Positions 13,861 to 24,174 of a stretch of 64,000 nucleotides of DNA are shown piece after piece. Position 1 is the stretch's first letter. Each line of letters begins with the position of its first letter. Origin of the DNA: Globodera rostochiensis (Eukaryota > Nematoda > Chromadorea > Rhabditida > Heteroderidae); the NCBI GenBank assembly GCA_018350325.1, contig JAEVLN010000005.1, positions 4,376,393 through 4,440,392 of the forward strand. The letters run 5' to 3'. The translations under genes were made by a program, and so were the position numbers. The notes beneath the pieces were generated by a model. That model saw only the letters and a program-made list of their open reading frames with translations. It had not been told where the DNA came from and searched no databases.

Positions 13861-16333
13861 CAAATTATGGTTCATAACTTTCCGGAAAGCCTAATTCTGG
13901 TTCATAACTTTCCGGAAAGCCTAATTCTGGTTCAGATGGCTTTCTGGAGCAGATTCTGCTGCATTCTGTATTTTCAGAACACCAAATAACAAATTCTGGT
14001 TCATAACTTTCCGGAAAGCCTAATTCTGGTTCATAACTTTCTGGAAAGCCTAAATGGTTCAGATGGCTTTCCGAAGCAGCAGATTCTGCTGCATTCTGTA
14101 TTTCCAGAACACCAAATAACAAATTCTGGTTCATAACTTTCCGGAAAGCCTAATTCTGGTTCATAATTAACCGGAAAGCCTAATTCTGGTTCAGATGGCT
14201 TTCCGGAGCAGATTCTGCTGCATTCTGTATTTCCAGAACACCAAATAACAAATTCTGGTTCATAACTTTCCGGAAAGCATAATTCTGGTTCATAATTTTC
14301 CGGAAAGCCTAATTCTGGTTCAGATGGCTTTCCGGAGCAGATTCTGCTGCATTCTGTATTTCCAGAACACCAAATAACAAATTCTGGTTATAACTTTCCG
14401 GAAAGCCTAATTCTGGTTCATAATTAACCGGAAAGCCTAATTCTGGTTCAGATGGCTTTCCGGAGCAGCAGATTCTGCTGCATTCTGTATTTCCAGAACA
14501 CCAAATAACAAATTCTGGTTCATAACTTTCCGGAAAGCCTAATTCTGGTTCATAATTTTCCGGAAAGCCTAATTCTGGTTCAGATGGCTTTCCGGAGCAG
14601 ATTCTGCTGCATTCTTCTTAACTTTCCGGAAAGCCTAATTCTGGCTCATAACAAATTCTGGTTCATAACTTTCCGGAAAGCCTAATTCTGGTTCATAACA
14701 AATTCTGGTTCATAACTTTCCGGAAAGCCTAATTCTGGTTCATAATTTTCCGGAAAGCCTAATTCTGGTTCAGATGGCTTTCCGGAGCAGATTCTGCTGC
14801 ATTCTGTATTTTCAGAACACCAAATAACAAATTCTGGTTTATAACTTTCCGTAAAGCCTAATTCTGGTTCAGATGGCTTTCCGGAGCAGCATTTCCAGAA
14901 CACCAAATACCAAAATCTGGTTCATAACTTTCCGGAAAGCCTAATTCTGGTTCATAACTTTCCGGAAAGCCTAATTCTGGTTCATAACCATCCGTAAAGC
15001 CTAATTCTGGTTCAGATGGCTTTCCGGAGCAGCAAATTCTGCTGATTCTGTATTTCCAGAACACCAAATAACAAATTCTGGTTCATAACTTTCCGGAAAG
15101 CATAATTCTGGTTCATAATTTTCCGGAAAGCCTAATTCTGGTTCAGATGGCTTTCCGGAGCAGATTCTGCTGCATTCTGTATTTTCAGAACACCAAATAA
15201 CAAATTCTGGTTTATAACTTTCCGTAAAGCCTAATTCTGGTTCAGATGGCTTTCCGGAGCAGCATTTCCAGAACACCAAATACCAAAATCTGGTTCATAA
15301 CTTTCCGGAAAGCCTAATTCTGGTTCATAACTTTCCGGAAAGCCTAATTCTGGTTCATAACCATCCGTAAAGCCTAATTCTGGTTCAGATGGCTTTCCGG
15401 AGCAGCAAATTCTGCTGATTCTGTATTTCCAGAACACCAAATAACAAATTCTGGTTCATAACTTTCCGGAAAGCATAATTCTGGTTCATAATTAACCGGA
15501 AAGCCTAATTCTGGTTCAGATGGCTTTCCGGAGCAGATTCTGCTGCATTCTGTATTTCCAGAACACCAAATAACAAATTCTGGTTATAACTTTCCGGAAA
15601 GCCTAATTCTGGTTCATAATTAACCGGAAAGCCTAATTCTGGTTCAGATGGCTTTCCGGAGCAGCAGATTCTGCTGCATTCTGTATTTCCAGAACACCAA
15701 ATAACAAATTCTGGTTCATAACTTTCCGGAAAGCCTAATTCTGGTTCATAATTTTCCGGAAAGCCTAATTCTGGTTCAGATGGCTTTCCGGAGCAGATTC
15801 TGCTGCATTCTGTATAAACCAAATAACAAATTCTGGTTCATAACTTTCCGGAAAGCCTAATTCTGGTTCATAACTTTCCGGAAAGCCTAATTCTGGTTCA
15901 GATGGCTTTCTGGAGCAGATTCTGCTGCATTCTGTATTTTCAGAACACCAAATAACAAATTCTGGTTCATAACTTTCCGGAAAGCCTAATTCTGGTTCAT
16001 AATTAACCGGAAAGCCTAATTCTGGTTCAGATGGCTTTCTGGAGCAGATTCTGCTGCATTCTGTATTTCCAGAACACCAAATAACAAATTCTGGTTCATA
16101 ACTTTCCGGAAAGCCTAATTCTGGTTCATAATTAACCGGAAAGCCTAATTCTGGTTCAGATGGCTTTCCGGAGCAGCAGATTCTGCTGCATTCTGTATTT
16201 CCAGAACACCAAATAACAAATTCTGGTTCATAACTTTCCGGAAAGCCTAATTCTGGTTCATAATTTTCCGGAAAACCTGGCTCATGGCTTTCTGGGCAAA
16301 TTCTGGTGCATTCTGGATACACAATTTGGCGAG

Positions 16334-16830
16334 TATCAGGGCTGTGTCGAAAGAAAAAAAAAGTCGAAATCGAAAATCGAAAGGAAAAAACGTCGAAAAT
16401 CGAAAGTCGAAATCGAAAGCAAATCGAATTTTTTTTTCAAAATTTTACCAAAATTGAGCATTTTGCTTCGGAATTTAGGAATTTTTTTAAAAAAAATTAC
16501 GCAAGAGTGGAGGAGTTCGGCGGCGCCTGTCGGCGCCGCCGGGGAAATTTTTCGAACATTTAATGATATTTGTTAAGAAAATGAAAGCAAAAATTCAAGA
16601 AGATGTGATTAATTTATTTCAAAAATTCTTTTTTTTTGTGCGCATTTTAGTTTAAAAATATATGAAAATCATTAAAAATGTTCCGTTAATGGTGGATAGA
16701 ATGTGTTGGCCGAAGAAAAGTTAAAGAAAATGATCGCACTGAAGCGGGTTCGAACCCAAAAACAACATAGAAAAGACAAACCACTGTGCTATATGATTAT
16801 CTGGAGGAGACGTGTACAAAGGTTTGAGAT
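16334..16830 (-). mobile_element. SINE-like element with GC stem-loop and tRNA-like head, beside a CAGGG terminus
   Basis: Read on the minus strand, a tRNA-like head (A-box-like TAGCACAGTGGTTTG near 16790, B-box-like GGGTTCGAACCC near 16750) is followed by an AT-rich body and then by a near-perfect GC palindrome at about 16519-16546 (GGCGGCGCC, TGTC, GGCGCCGCC). At the left edge, CAGGGCTGTGTCG plus GTCGAAA 'words' (16334-16420) resemble a hAT-like terminus whose partner I do not see. The same body and head recur split at 47690-48300. Confidence 0.55.
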
Positions 16831-17161
16831 TTTGTCAAAAAGTTGGCAAGACCCACTGCCCTTCCTTGCCAAAAATTTAAAAAGCGGGACCTCCGACTTC
16901 ATTTTGTGATTCCTCTAAATTAAGCGCAGTCCACACCAAATGGCAAAATATGAAACATTTATTCAAAATATTTTGCCAGAATTTGCTCAGACAGAACGCC
17001 AGACGATTCGCAACAGCGGCATTTAAATTTTGAATGGGCTTCCATTTTAAAAAGCAAAAAGGTGGACGGAAGTTTGGGCCAGGCGGCCCACAAATTAAAT
17101 TTCGGGGTCGGTGTTAGAATGTCTGCTCTCATCGGCACAGATTCGATCATTGACCATTCAT
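16831..17161. other. Intergenic; conserved 3' flank of the family at its right end
   Basis: No gene is seen. Bases about 17085-17161 match the sequence after the stop codon at 49863 (on the opposite strand), including GAATGAATGGTCAATGATCG, so the duplicated unit extends past the coding region. Confidence 0.5.
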
Positions 17162-18169
17162 TCAAATGTTCTCCAAATTCGTGTTCTCAATTTCTTCAAC
17201 ATTTGCCGCGGCATTCTCTTCGACAGAATCGACAGAATTTGGATGGAATTGCCGACTTTTAAATTGCTTTTTCCATCTAACCAAAGTGGCTCTTCTAATT
17301 TTCAACATTTTGGTAATATTCCCAACACTCATTTTAGGACTTTGGTCTTTAATTTCATAATAACGTTTCATTAATTCCTTTTGTTCGCTGTGGGAGTATT
17401 TATGTTGTGGTTCTGTAAAAGAATTTTTAATTAATATAAATAAATTAATACAATAAATGCTCACTGGTTTGGCCAAGTTCACGTTTCCAATTGTAAATTG
17501 TTGTATCACTTATGCGCAACTTTTTCGCCACAGTTTCATCAATTTCTTGCTTATATGAATTTTTGAATCCGTCCCGCTTTAACTCGGCTTTCATTTGATC
17601 AAATTTCTCTACCAAATGTTTTCTTTCATTTTTTGTCTTTTTTTGACTTAGGCCAAATTCTTTTTCCATTTATATATTTTTGAGCGAGTGACTTTTAAAT
17701 GTTTAGCAATTTTCTGCTCAATTTGATTTCTTTCTATTTTAGAATATTTTCCTTTTTGCTTAAATTCGTCTTTCATTGCGTGGAATTTGTCGATAATTTT
17801 TCGTTTTCGCTCGTCTTCAGCATTATCATAGTGATCAGACTCTGTGATGGGAAGATTCTGATCAGTTGAATTGGGTTCAATTTGTCCAAGCTGATCAGTT
17901 GAATTGGGTTCAATTTGTCCAAGCTGATCAGTTGAATTGGGTTCAATTTGTCCAATTTGGGTGTTCTGTCGGTCGATTTGATGATGGACATTTTGTCCAA
18001 AGTTTGTTGGCGCCGGCATTTTCAAATCTTCGGCGGCTTCACCTTTGTCCCACCAGCCTTCTCCGAATATTTCATCAAATGTTTTGAGTTCCAATTTTAC
18101 AGCTTCGGCTTTGTTCAATAAATTTGTTGCAAAGAATGCCGCCAAAATTAAAATCCCAACTTTTTCCAT
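17162..18169 (-). pseudogene. HTH-repeat family member with one homopolymer frameshift
   Basis: Exon 1 is 18169-17465 and exon 2 is 17412-17162, with a 52-nt intron (GTGAGC donor at 17464, TTTACAG acceptor ending at 17413). The product would carry a signal peptide, the FDEIFGEGWWD segment, three IGQ/LGQIEPNSTDQ repeats and three HTH-like modules. Exon 1 is one nucleotide short of phase 1: the run after TATAAATGG has five A instead of the six seen in sister copies, so the frame breaks between module 1 (KIYKWKK) and module 2. All else is intact. It is either a very young pseudogene or a homopolymer sequencing error; in the second case it would encode a protein of about 318 residues. Confidence 0.8.
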
Positions 18170-18420
18170 TTTCGCACAAATTTTCTTAAATAAAAATAAT
18201 AAAAATCACAAATTTTTTAATATTAATAAATATTCAGCTTTGATTAAAAAATGATTGAAGTAATAAATGACAGCCCAATTGAAATGGGCATTCACATAAA
18301 TTATATTCTTTAATCATATTTCACCCAAATCAATAATATTTCTGGCATCTCAAAAATTTCTTAAATAATAACCATTTTATAAAAATTGGCGATCGATTGT
18401 GAATAGCCAAAAATGAGAGC
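18170..18420 (-). promoter_or_regulatory. Conserved upstream block of the family copy at 17162-18169
   Basis: The minus-strand flank contains the family signature (AATAAATGACAGCCC, GGGCATTCACATAAAT, TTTCACCCAAATCAAT, GGCGATCGATTGTGAATAGCC). These occur in the same order upstream of other members. Regulatory function is inferred. Confidence 0.55.
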
Positions 18421-18477
18421 TGTAGTCAGTGGGATTTAAATAAATAAAAAGTTGAGTTTTTTTAAATTTTATAAAAA

Positions 18478-18600
18478 TCCCAAATTTTTCCATTTTCGCA
18501 CAAATTCTTAAATAAAAATAATAAAATAATCACAAATTTTTACAATATTAATAAATATAATTTGGCTTTGATAAAAATGATTGAAGTAATAAGTGAAAAA
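18478..18600 (-). pseudogene. Duplicated 5' end of a family member
   Basis: This segment repeats the start region at 18160-18265 about 320 bp further upstream: TTTTCCATTTTCGCACAAATT (an ATG on the minus strand at 18493) and the same AT-rich leader. After about seven codons (MEKFGIF) the similarity ends, so it is a duplicated promoter/start fragment without a coding body. Confidence 0.6.
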
Positions 18601-19060
18601 AAGTTGAAATATTTTTTTGTTTTCAAATGCCTTTAGGGAGCAAACCCCCCGAAGGCAGCTCGATGGCACCGTTTACATTTAGTGAATAAATAATCACATT
18701 CCAATCGTTTCCAAAAACGAGATTCTCAGCACGGAACATTGTCGGCAGCTTCCTTTTTGTTTTTTACAAAAAATATTTAATGATTTACGTCAGTTGTTAT
18801 GATATGTATCCGATAAATTCAAAGTGCCGTAGGCAAGACAGGGAATAAAATTGCACAAATTAATGACCTCAGACTTGATGAATAGGGCGCGGATTTTTAT
18901 TTTTAAAATGTAAAAAGTATCTTTGTCGGGGGTTCGGAATTGGTTGAAAAGGAAGTCAAATATGGATTCTACGCTCCCGAATACCCCTAGAAACACTTTT
19001 TTCACTTAAAAAAATGATTCTGGTTCATTCTGGAGTTTCAGAAAACATTGTTAAAATCCT
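18601..19060. other. Intergenic, no gene seen
   Basis: AT-rich sequence with short open frames only. CCCGAATACCCCTAGAAACAC near 18974-18995 is a piece of the dispersed palindromic element seen intact around 31590-32705. Confidence 0.4.
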
Positions 19061-19112
19061 TAAAAAAATTTCTCCGGCGGCGCCTATCGGCACCGCCGAC
19101 CCTTCCATTTCT
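19061..19112 (+). repeat. Dispersed GC palindrome (SINE 3' stem-loop)
   Basis: The core CGGCGGCGCCTATCGGCACC, flanked by TTAAAAAAATTTCTC on the left and C-rich sequence on the right, matches many other sites in the window and can form a strong hairpin. Confidence 0.7.
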
Positions 19113-19386
19113 AAAAACCTTTTAAAAACACCACCATTTTTTAGTAATTTTCTTTGGGCCAAGTTTTATGATAAAAATTTTCTCCACCCCCGTGCTTTTT
19201 TTCTCAAAAAATATTGCCAGCTGAAGTATGGAAATTGGGTAATTAATTTTTTGCTAATTTATTAGGTTTTTTTGACCTGAGCCAAATCTAAATGTTTGTT
19301 AATTTCTTCCCAGAATCAAAGTCAATTATAAAACGGCAACAAGTAATTCAAGTTTTTCTAATGAATTTTTCCAAATCATTGACTAT

Positions 19387-19605
19387 TCATTCAAATACTT
19401 CCCGAATTTGAATTATCAATTTCCTGAATATTTGCCGCGGCATTGTTGGCGCCGGCGTTTTCAAATCTTCGGCTTCACCTTTGTCCCACCAGCCTTCTCC
19501 GAATATTTCATCAAATGTTTTGAGCTCCAATTTAACGGATTCGGATTTGTCCAGTGAATTTGTCGCAAAGAATAAAAACAAAATTGAAATTGAAAAGTTT
19601 TCCAT
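19387..19605 (-). pseudogene. Internally deleted family member: secreted N-terminus only (72 aa)
   Basis: The 72-residue frame keeps the signal peptide (MENFSISILFLFFATNS) and the SVKLELKTFDEIFGEGWWD and DLKTPAPT segments. It then jumps directly into DNA that encodes the family C-terminal tail, read in the wrong frame (MPRQIFRK instead of NAAANIQE). The linker, all three HTH-like modules and the intron are gone. A small secreted peptide could still be made, but the shape is that of a deletion derivative. The junction lies near 19442. Confidence 0.75.
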
Positions 19606-19609
19606 TTTA

Positions 19610-19870
19610 TTTGGGCAAAAAACCTCTGAATTTGGGGGACTTTATAGAAGTACAATTAATTTATCATTTTTATTTAGTATTAAGGAATTATCTCAAAATT
19701 TTCTTATATTAAAAAAATCAAAAAAATTCATTGAAACTAATAAATGACAGCCCACAATTGAAGGTCCGAAACCAATATTCCTGACATCTCATAAATTTAT
19801 ATTTTTGAGCAGGGACCAAATCAATATTCTTGACGTTGCGTAAATATGTTTCCTGCAATAATTACTCTTT
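19610..19870 (-). promoter_or_regulatory. Conserved upstream block of the copy at 19387-19605
   Basis: The block contains AATAAATGACAGCCC, AATATTCCTGACATCTC and GGGACCAAATCAATATTC in the family order. It is close to the flank of the gene at 22887-23834, and the similarity continues to about 19990. Confidence 0.55.
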
Positions 19871-19968
19871 TTTTCATTGTCTCTGAATTTCCAATAAATG
19901 AATATTTAATTTAATTTTATTTTTATCGATAAATGGTTTAATTACTAAATTACTGGACCATACAACTT

Positions 19969-20169
19969 TTAGCGTCCATCGCCACAATAATAGGCAGTAT
20001 CTGGTGTGGTCCCGTGCAGGTGCTTTAAGCCCTGCCTTAAAGCCTCCAAGTGGCTTTGATGCCCCTGGGTATTATTGACTTGTGAGTTTATTGGACCTAC
20101 AAAAAGTACAACTGATGGTTCAACTATTTTGTCGCAATAATTGTTCAAAAGCATTAAATCATATCTCAA
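19969..20169 (-). CDS. Hypothetical coding remnant upstream of a family copy
   Basis: A 66-codon minus-strand frame (MRYDLMLLNNYCDKIVEP...). I recognise no domain. Its last 30 bases (GCGATGGACGCTAAAAGTTG, then a TATGGTCC stretch) match the end of the coding-like segment at 24175-24375, so both are probably the 3' end of one unrelated gene copied with the family unit. The start is arbitrary and the fragment is probably not functional. Confidence 0.3.
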   Translation of the reverse strand: MRYDLMLLNNYCDKIVEPSVVLFVGPINSQVNNTQGHQSHLEALRQGLKHLHGTTPDTAYYCGDGR

Positions 20170-20569
20170 TCACTTTTGATCAGTACTAAACAAACTTTTT
20201 TTGTTTAGCTCAGTTTTTTAAGCTGAATTTAATTATACATAATTTATTTTATAAAATTTAAAATTTCAAAATTTAGTTTTTTTAATTTTTGGTGAATATT
20301 GATCATACCGTAACTCGATCAGTTTTGATCAGAAATAGTCAAACTTTTTTTCTTCGACTCAGCTCATCGAGCTACGTCTAAGTATGTATGCAAGCATTGC
20401 ATAAGGCAAAATTCGTACTTTTCCTTTTTTCGCCCCAGCCAAATAGGTATAGGCATAAATTGGTTAGACCCCCAATTTCGACCTGATTTTTGGGGGGGGG
20501 GTGTAGACTACGGATTCTGCGTGGCCGCCGTAGTCGAGTATGCGGTACTTTGCAACAAGTTTCTTTAAT
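20170..20569. other. Intergenic, no gene seen
   Basis: AT-rich sequence. Two similar TGATCAGT/TGATCAG segments near 20176 and 20318 are followed by related ACTTTTTTT...GACTCAG text, and a G9 run lies near 20490. No coding signal is seen. Confidence 0.35.
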
Positions 20570-20650
20570 AATTAACTCACCCGAATCAATATTCCTGACA
20601 TCTCATGAATATTTTTCCTAAATAATAATCATTTATAAAAATGGTGAAAG
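20570..20650 (-). repeat. Orphan copy of the family upstream block
   Basis: The sequence CTCACCCGAATCAATATTCC, then TGACATCTCATGAATATTTTTCC, is the upstream signature, but no family gene follows on the minus strand. It points to a lost gene or a dispersed flank. Confidence 0.6.
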
Positions 20651-20765
20651 GATCTTAATCAAAATATGTTTAGGGCACAAATGGGAGGCTTCCCCAATTC
20701 GAGCGGAGAAGTAATCACATATCGGCCAATGTGCGTAGAATGAATTGGGTCAGGAAGGACGGAGG

Positions 20766-21133
20766 ACGATTCGTTCCCGGCCGATTCATTCACCCCCGAT
20801 TCGTTCCCCTTTTCAGAAGTTTTTTCGTTATAACTTCTTTCAAGTCTAACCAAATCAAACATTTTCGATATCATTCGAAAGCTTAAAACTAGTAGAAGCT
20901 TACAAAAGCAAAAGCTAAGTGATTGGCCAAATTTCAAAAAAGTTATGGCCAATTGTGGCCAAAAAAACGGTTTCTGGCCATAATTTTTTTGAGATTTGGC
21001 CAATCGCTTAGCTTTTGCCTTTGAAAGCTTCTACTAGTTGTAAGCTTTCGAATGATACCAAAAATGTTTGATTTGGTTAGCTTTGAAAAGAGAACGAATC
21101 GGGGGTGAACGAATCGGCCGGGAACGAATCGTC
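20766..21133. mobile_element. Foldback (palindromic MITE-like) element
   Basis: Two arms of about 150 bp are inverted copies: GACGATTCGTTCCCGGCC at the left end mirrors GGCCGGGAACGAATCGTC at the right, and inner segments (CATTCGAAAGCTT, AGTAGAAGCTT, GATTGGCC) also pair. The loop is about 40 bp around 20950. No transposase is encoded. Confidence 0.8.
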
Positions 21134-21289
21134 TTTTTACCGGTCAGGAACAGAGGTAAGAGTTGAGAGAAGGGAGGGACCGCCCCTTTGGGATTAACTT
21201 GTGGACGACAGTGATCGATGGGAGCCCCTGGGCAAAGCATGAGTGTGATTAAATTATATGTGTCATCCTTTACTAAATTTAATACTTGC

Positions 21290-21460
21290 AGGATCCGCAG
21301 TCAAATTTGCGGATCCTGTTGCAGGATTGGAATTCAAAATTGTTTGCAGGACCGGATTGCAGGATTAATCCTGCAAATCCTGCAAAAGCCCAAAAAGTGC
21401 AGGATTGCGGACCGGATTTTGCAAATCCTACGCAGGATCCGGTCCTGCCCCGCACTCTAG
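21290..21460. repeat. Degenerate word repeat (GCAGGAT / GGATCCG)
   Basis: Irregular head-to-tail and inverted iterations of GCAGGATTGC and GGACCGGATT, ending in CCCGCACTCTAG. It resembles the word-rich interiors of the hAT-like elements in this window, but no matched terminus or target duplication was found. Confidence 0.5.
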
Positions 21461-21465
21461 TTCAG

Positions 21466-22145
21466 ATATGGACAGTATGGGACTGTTGGACTCCATCAGA
21501 AGAACCTTAAAGGTAAGTTTGAGGACAAAAAGGTCCAGGAGATGAGCGCTAAAATAACGCCATCGGCGCTGTTTGGCACGTCCGAGAGAGTAAGCAATGA
21601 AAGGGCCATCGACCGAACGCGTGCGACGAGAAAACCCTTCGCTTTGGGAGCGAATGTAATTGCTAGCTGACGCAGGTCGCAACCATGGTGTGCCGGTGCG
21701 GTACCGCCACGAGATGATGTACTACATCAAATTCCCCGATGGTACGACCAGCAGGTTCTATGTGAGCCGGGTCCAAGAACTTCAACCGGATACGAACGAC
21801 GAAAACATTGAATTTCTTCTCGACAGGTTCGGCTTGGTGCATGCCCAGCAAGAGCGTGTGGAAACCGATCGCCCTCAAATTCTCGTTAGTGATTTAAATC
21901 CTTTGGCCTGAGACGCGGCAGAAGGCTCTCCAGAGGAAGCCTTGGGCCAGATGGACGAAAGGAAGACACTTTTAAGAAGGGAGGTGATTGGGACGGGACC
22001 CAATTGACCGCCCTCATGTTATCATCTTTGTTTTCCCCATATTTTCCGCTCATAAATATCCGACCTTTTGACTCTTCCTCGTCATTTGCTTTTCATTCTC
22101 ATTTATTCCACATTTGCCTTGTTCCCCCAAATAAATGTATTTGTA
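21466..22145 (+). pseudogene. GC-richer coding-like remnant, possibly from a retroelement
   Basis: The open segments look coding: a frame reading MDSMGLLDSIRRTLK up to a GTAAGT at about 21511, one reading EMSAKITPSALFGTSERV, and 21660-21911 (VRYRHEMMYYIKFPDGTTSR). They lie in different frames, separated by stops. The KFPDGTTSRFYVSRVQEL part resembles the small beta-barrel at the end of some integrases, but this is a weak resemblance. A C-terminal pol fragment is one option; an unrelated pseudogene is another. Confidence 0.3.
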
Positions 22146-22699
22146 TTTGTAGTCGGATTTGACTTTGAATAAGTCACCGGCGCAACTGTATGCTTATATT
22201 GGTCCATATGGGAACTTCAATCATGGTGACCATATTACCTGCTTTAGCAAGTTTTTCCTGCTTTTTAAAGGTTTTCTGCTAAATTTCTGTTTTTTCACTT
22301 TGGTCTGCTTTTGTCTTTTGGACTTTTTTCCTGCTTTTAAATTTTCTACAAATTCTCTTTTAAAAATGTCCAAATTTCTAAAATTTTCAGAGTAATTTTC
22401 TTACCAAACATTGTGCACAAAAAAATTTTTCCGACGGCGCCTGTCGGCACCAGGGTTGTTCCGGGTCGAGAAGAATATCGGGGCGGGTTTTGGCTCTGGT
22501 CGACACAAAAAACCTCGGAACGCGTCTCGGGAGCCGTGTTTCGGCTCTTGGGTTTTGGGTAACCGGAGAAACCATTCGAAATCGGCAGGCCGATCATGCT
22601 TTTTCAACGGCAAATCCTGTTTTTTTGTGTTTTGCCGGTGGTCACGCGGACTCCAATCCCCGAGTCAGCCGGACTCAAATTTTTCCAAAACAAATTAGG
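22146..22699. repeat. Word-repeat and GC-palindrome debris
   Basis: A terminus-like GGTGACCATATTACC at about 22229 is followed by CCTGCTTTT words. Similar ends are at 27299-27322 and 27548. CGACGGCGCCTGTCGGCACC at 22432 is the dispersed palindrome. An AGGGTTGTTCCGGGTCGAG stretch (22453) resembles the TAGGGTTG hAT-like termini. No gene is seen. Confidence 0.45.
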
Positions 22700-22840
22700 T
22701 TTGGCAACATTAAGCGATATAAATATTACCTCTGGACCAAATCCAATATTCTACATTTCGTAATTATTTTAACTATTTAATAAATATTTTATAATAAAAA
22801 TGGTGATCGATTTCGCAGTAAACTATACAAAATCAACAAG
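22700..22840 (-). repeat. Degenerate orphan upstream block
   Basis: TGGACCAAATCCAATATTC, ATTTCGTAATTATTTT and AAAAATGGTGATCGATT match the family upstream signature in order, but no family gene lies to the left. Confidence 0.5.
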
Positions 22841-22886
22841 TGAAAAACAAGTTTTCATAAAGAATTTTTCAAAATATTGACCATTT

Positions 22887-23834
22887 TTAAATACTCCCCA
22901 AATTTGAGTTGCCAATTTCCTGAACATTTACCGCCGCATTCTCTTCCCCAGAATGTCCATTGACAAAATTTGGATGAAAATGTTGTTTAAATTGCTTTTT
23001 CCATCTAAGCAATGTGCTTGTCCCAATTTTTAACATTTTGGCAATGTCCTCGTCACTAATTTTAGGACTTTGGTCCTTAATTTCATAATAACGTTTCATT
23101 AATTCCTTTTGTTCGCTGTGGGAGTATTTATGTTGAGGTTCTGTAAAAGAATTTTAATTAAAATAAATAAATAAAAAATTGGACTCAAAATACTCACTGG
23201 TTTGGCCAAGGTCACTTTTCCATCTGTAAATTGTTGTCAAACTGAGGCCCAACTCTTTTGCGATAGTTTTTTCAATTTGATTTGAATAAGAGTTTTTGAA
23301 TCCGGCCCGATTTAACTCGGCTTTCTTTTGATCAAATTTCTCTAACAAATTTTTTCGCTCATTTTTTCGATTTTTTGGGCTTATTCCAAATTCTTTTTTC
23401 CATTTATATATTTTTTTGCGATTGACTTTTAAATGCTTTGCAATTTCATTCTCAACTTTAGTTCTTTCTTTTTTCGAAGATTTCCCTTTTTTCTCAAATG
23501 AATCTTTCATTGCGAGGAATTTCTCGACAATTTTACGTTTACGCTCATTTTCAGAATTATCATAGTGATCAGACTCTGTGAGAGGAGGATTCTGATCAGT
23601 TGAATTGGGTTCAATTTGTCCAATTTGGGTGTTCTGTCGGTCGATTTGGTGATGGACATTTTGTCCAAAGTTTGTTGGCGCCGGCGTTTTCAAATCTTCG
23701 GCTTCACCTTTGTCCCACCAGCCTTCTCCGAATATTTCATCAAATGTTTTGAGCTCCAATTTAACGGATTCGGATTTGTCCAATAAATTTGTTGCGAAAA
23801 ATGACACCAAAATTAAAACCCAAAATTCTTCCAT
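22887..23834 (-). CDS. Secreted HTH-repeat family protein, 296 aa, intact
   Basis: Exon 1 is 23834-23198 and exon 2 is 23140-22887; the 57-nt intron has GTGAGT at 23197 and TTTTACAG ending at 23141, phase 1. Residues 1-18 are a signal peptide (MEEFWVLILVSFFATN). Residues 22-41 are the conserved SVKLELKTFDEIFGEGWWD segment. An acidic linker holds one IGQIEPNSTDQ repeat (71-81). HTH-like module 1 spans about 97-150 (ends KIYKWKKEFG), module 2 about 159-210 (TIYRWKSDLG) and module 3, in exon 2, about 221-262 (TLLRWKKQFK). The tail ends EENAAVNVQEIGNSNLGSI. Secretion is predicted from the N-terminus. DNA binding is inferred from the module shape, which resembles transposase or homeodomain-like HTHs. 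The start is the ATG opening the signal peptide. Confidence 0.85.
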
Positions 23835-24115
23835 TTTATTTGGGCAAAAAATCTTTGAATTTGGGGACTTTATAGAAGTTCCAATTAATATATAATTTTT
23901 ATTTAGTATTAAGGAATTATCTAAAATTTTCTTATATTAAAAAAAATCATTGAAACTAATAAATGACAGTCCACAATTGAAGGCCCGAATCCAATATTCC
24001 TGACATCTCATAATTTTATATTTTTGAACAGGGACCAAATCAATAATCTTGACGTTGCGTAAATATGTTTCCTGCAATAATAATCATTTTGTTCATTTTT
24101 TTTTATTGTCTCAGA
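23835..24115 (-). promoter_or_regulatory. Conserved upstream block of the gene at 22887-23834
   Basis: The flank carries AATAAATGACAGTCC, AATATTCCTGACATCTC, GGGACCAAATCAATAATC and CGTAAATATGTTTCCTGC. It is closely similar to 19610-19870, and the similarity runs on to about 24215. Confidence 0.55.
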
Positions 24116-24174
24116 ATTTCCAATAAATTTATATTTACCTAATTTTATTTTTTTATCGAGAAATTTTTTAATTA

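Larger units (their letters stand above)
1130..16318. repeat. 15-kb tandem array of 30/99/129-bp units
   Basis: The array is built from two interleaved units: a 30-bp unit (TAATTCTGGTTCATAA then CTTTCC, TTAACC or TTTTCC, then GGAAAGCC) and a 99-bp unit that adds GATGGCTTTCCGGAGCAG, ATTCTGCTGCATTCTG and CCAGAACACCAAATAAC. Together they form a 129-bp repeat. All three lengths are multiples of three. On the minus strand the repeat reads as an open 43-residue peptide (ESYEPEFVIW, NTECSRIC, GKPSEPELGFP). Frameshifts and stops break this into open frames of at most 274 codons, so one continuous protein is not encoded as assembled. The longest are complement 2444-3268 and complement 1058-1693. A short variant with TGTATAAACC in place of TGTATTTCCAGAACACC recurs and marks higher-order units of about 1008 and 1100 bp. 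It may be satellite DNA, or a decayed gene for a repetitive protein. Confidence 0.95.

Noticed and set aside
1130..16318. CRISPR array
   Set aside because: Repeats are contiguous, with no unique spacers, and the window is eukaryotic.
1058..16322. Some forty open frames of 60-274 codons on the minus strand of the array as separate genes
   Set aside because: They are phase-shifted readings of the same 30/99/129-bp repeat, overlap each other and lack starts, splice sites or domains of their own.
16741..16800. Functional tRNA gene at the B-box match GGTTCGAACCC
   Set aside because: Only part of a tRNA-like head is present and the same arrangement recurs in SINE copies; no cloverleaf can be completed.
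16959..17165. Protein starting MNEWSMIESVPMRAD after a family gene
   Set aside because: It begins at the stop codon of the upstream gene; the matching sequence after 49863 is conserved as duplicated 3' flank, and no start, splice site or domain supports it.
17773..18087. Overlapping frames LDKLNPIQLIS and LNWVQFVQADQ
   Set aside because: They are the other frames of the 33-bp linker minisatellite in the family gene; the same shadows occur at 48906-49256, 52285-52755 and 59898-60419.
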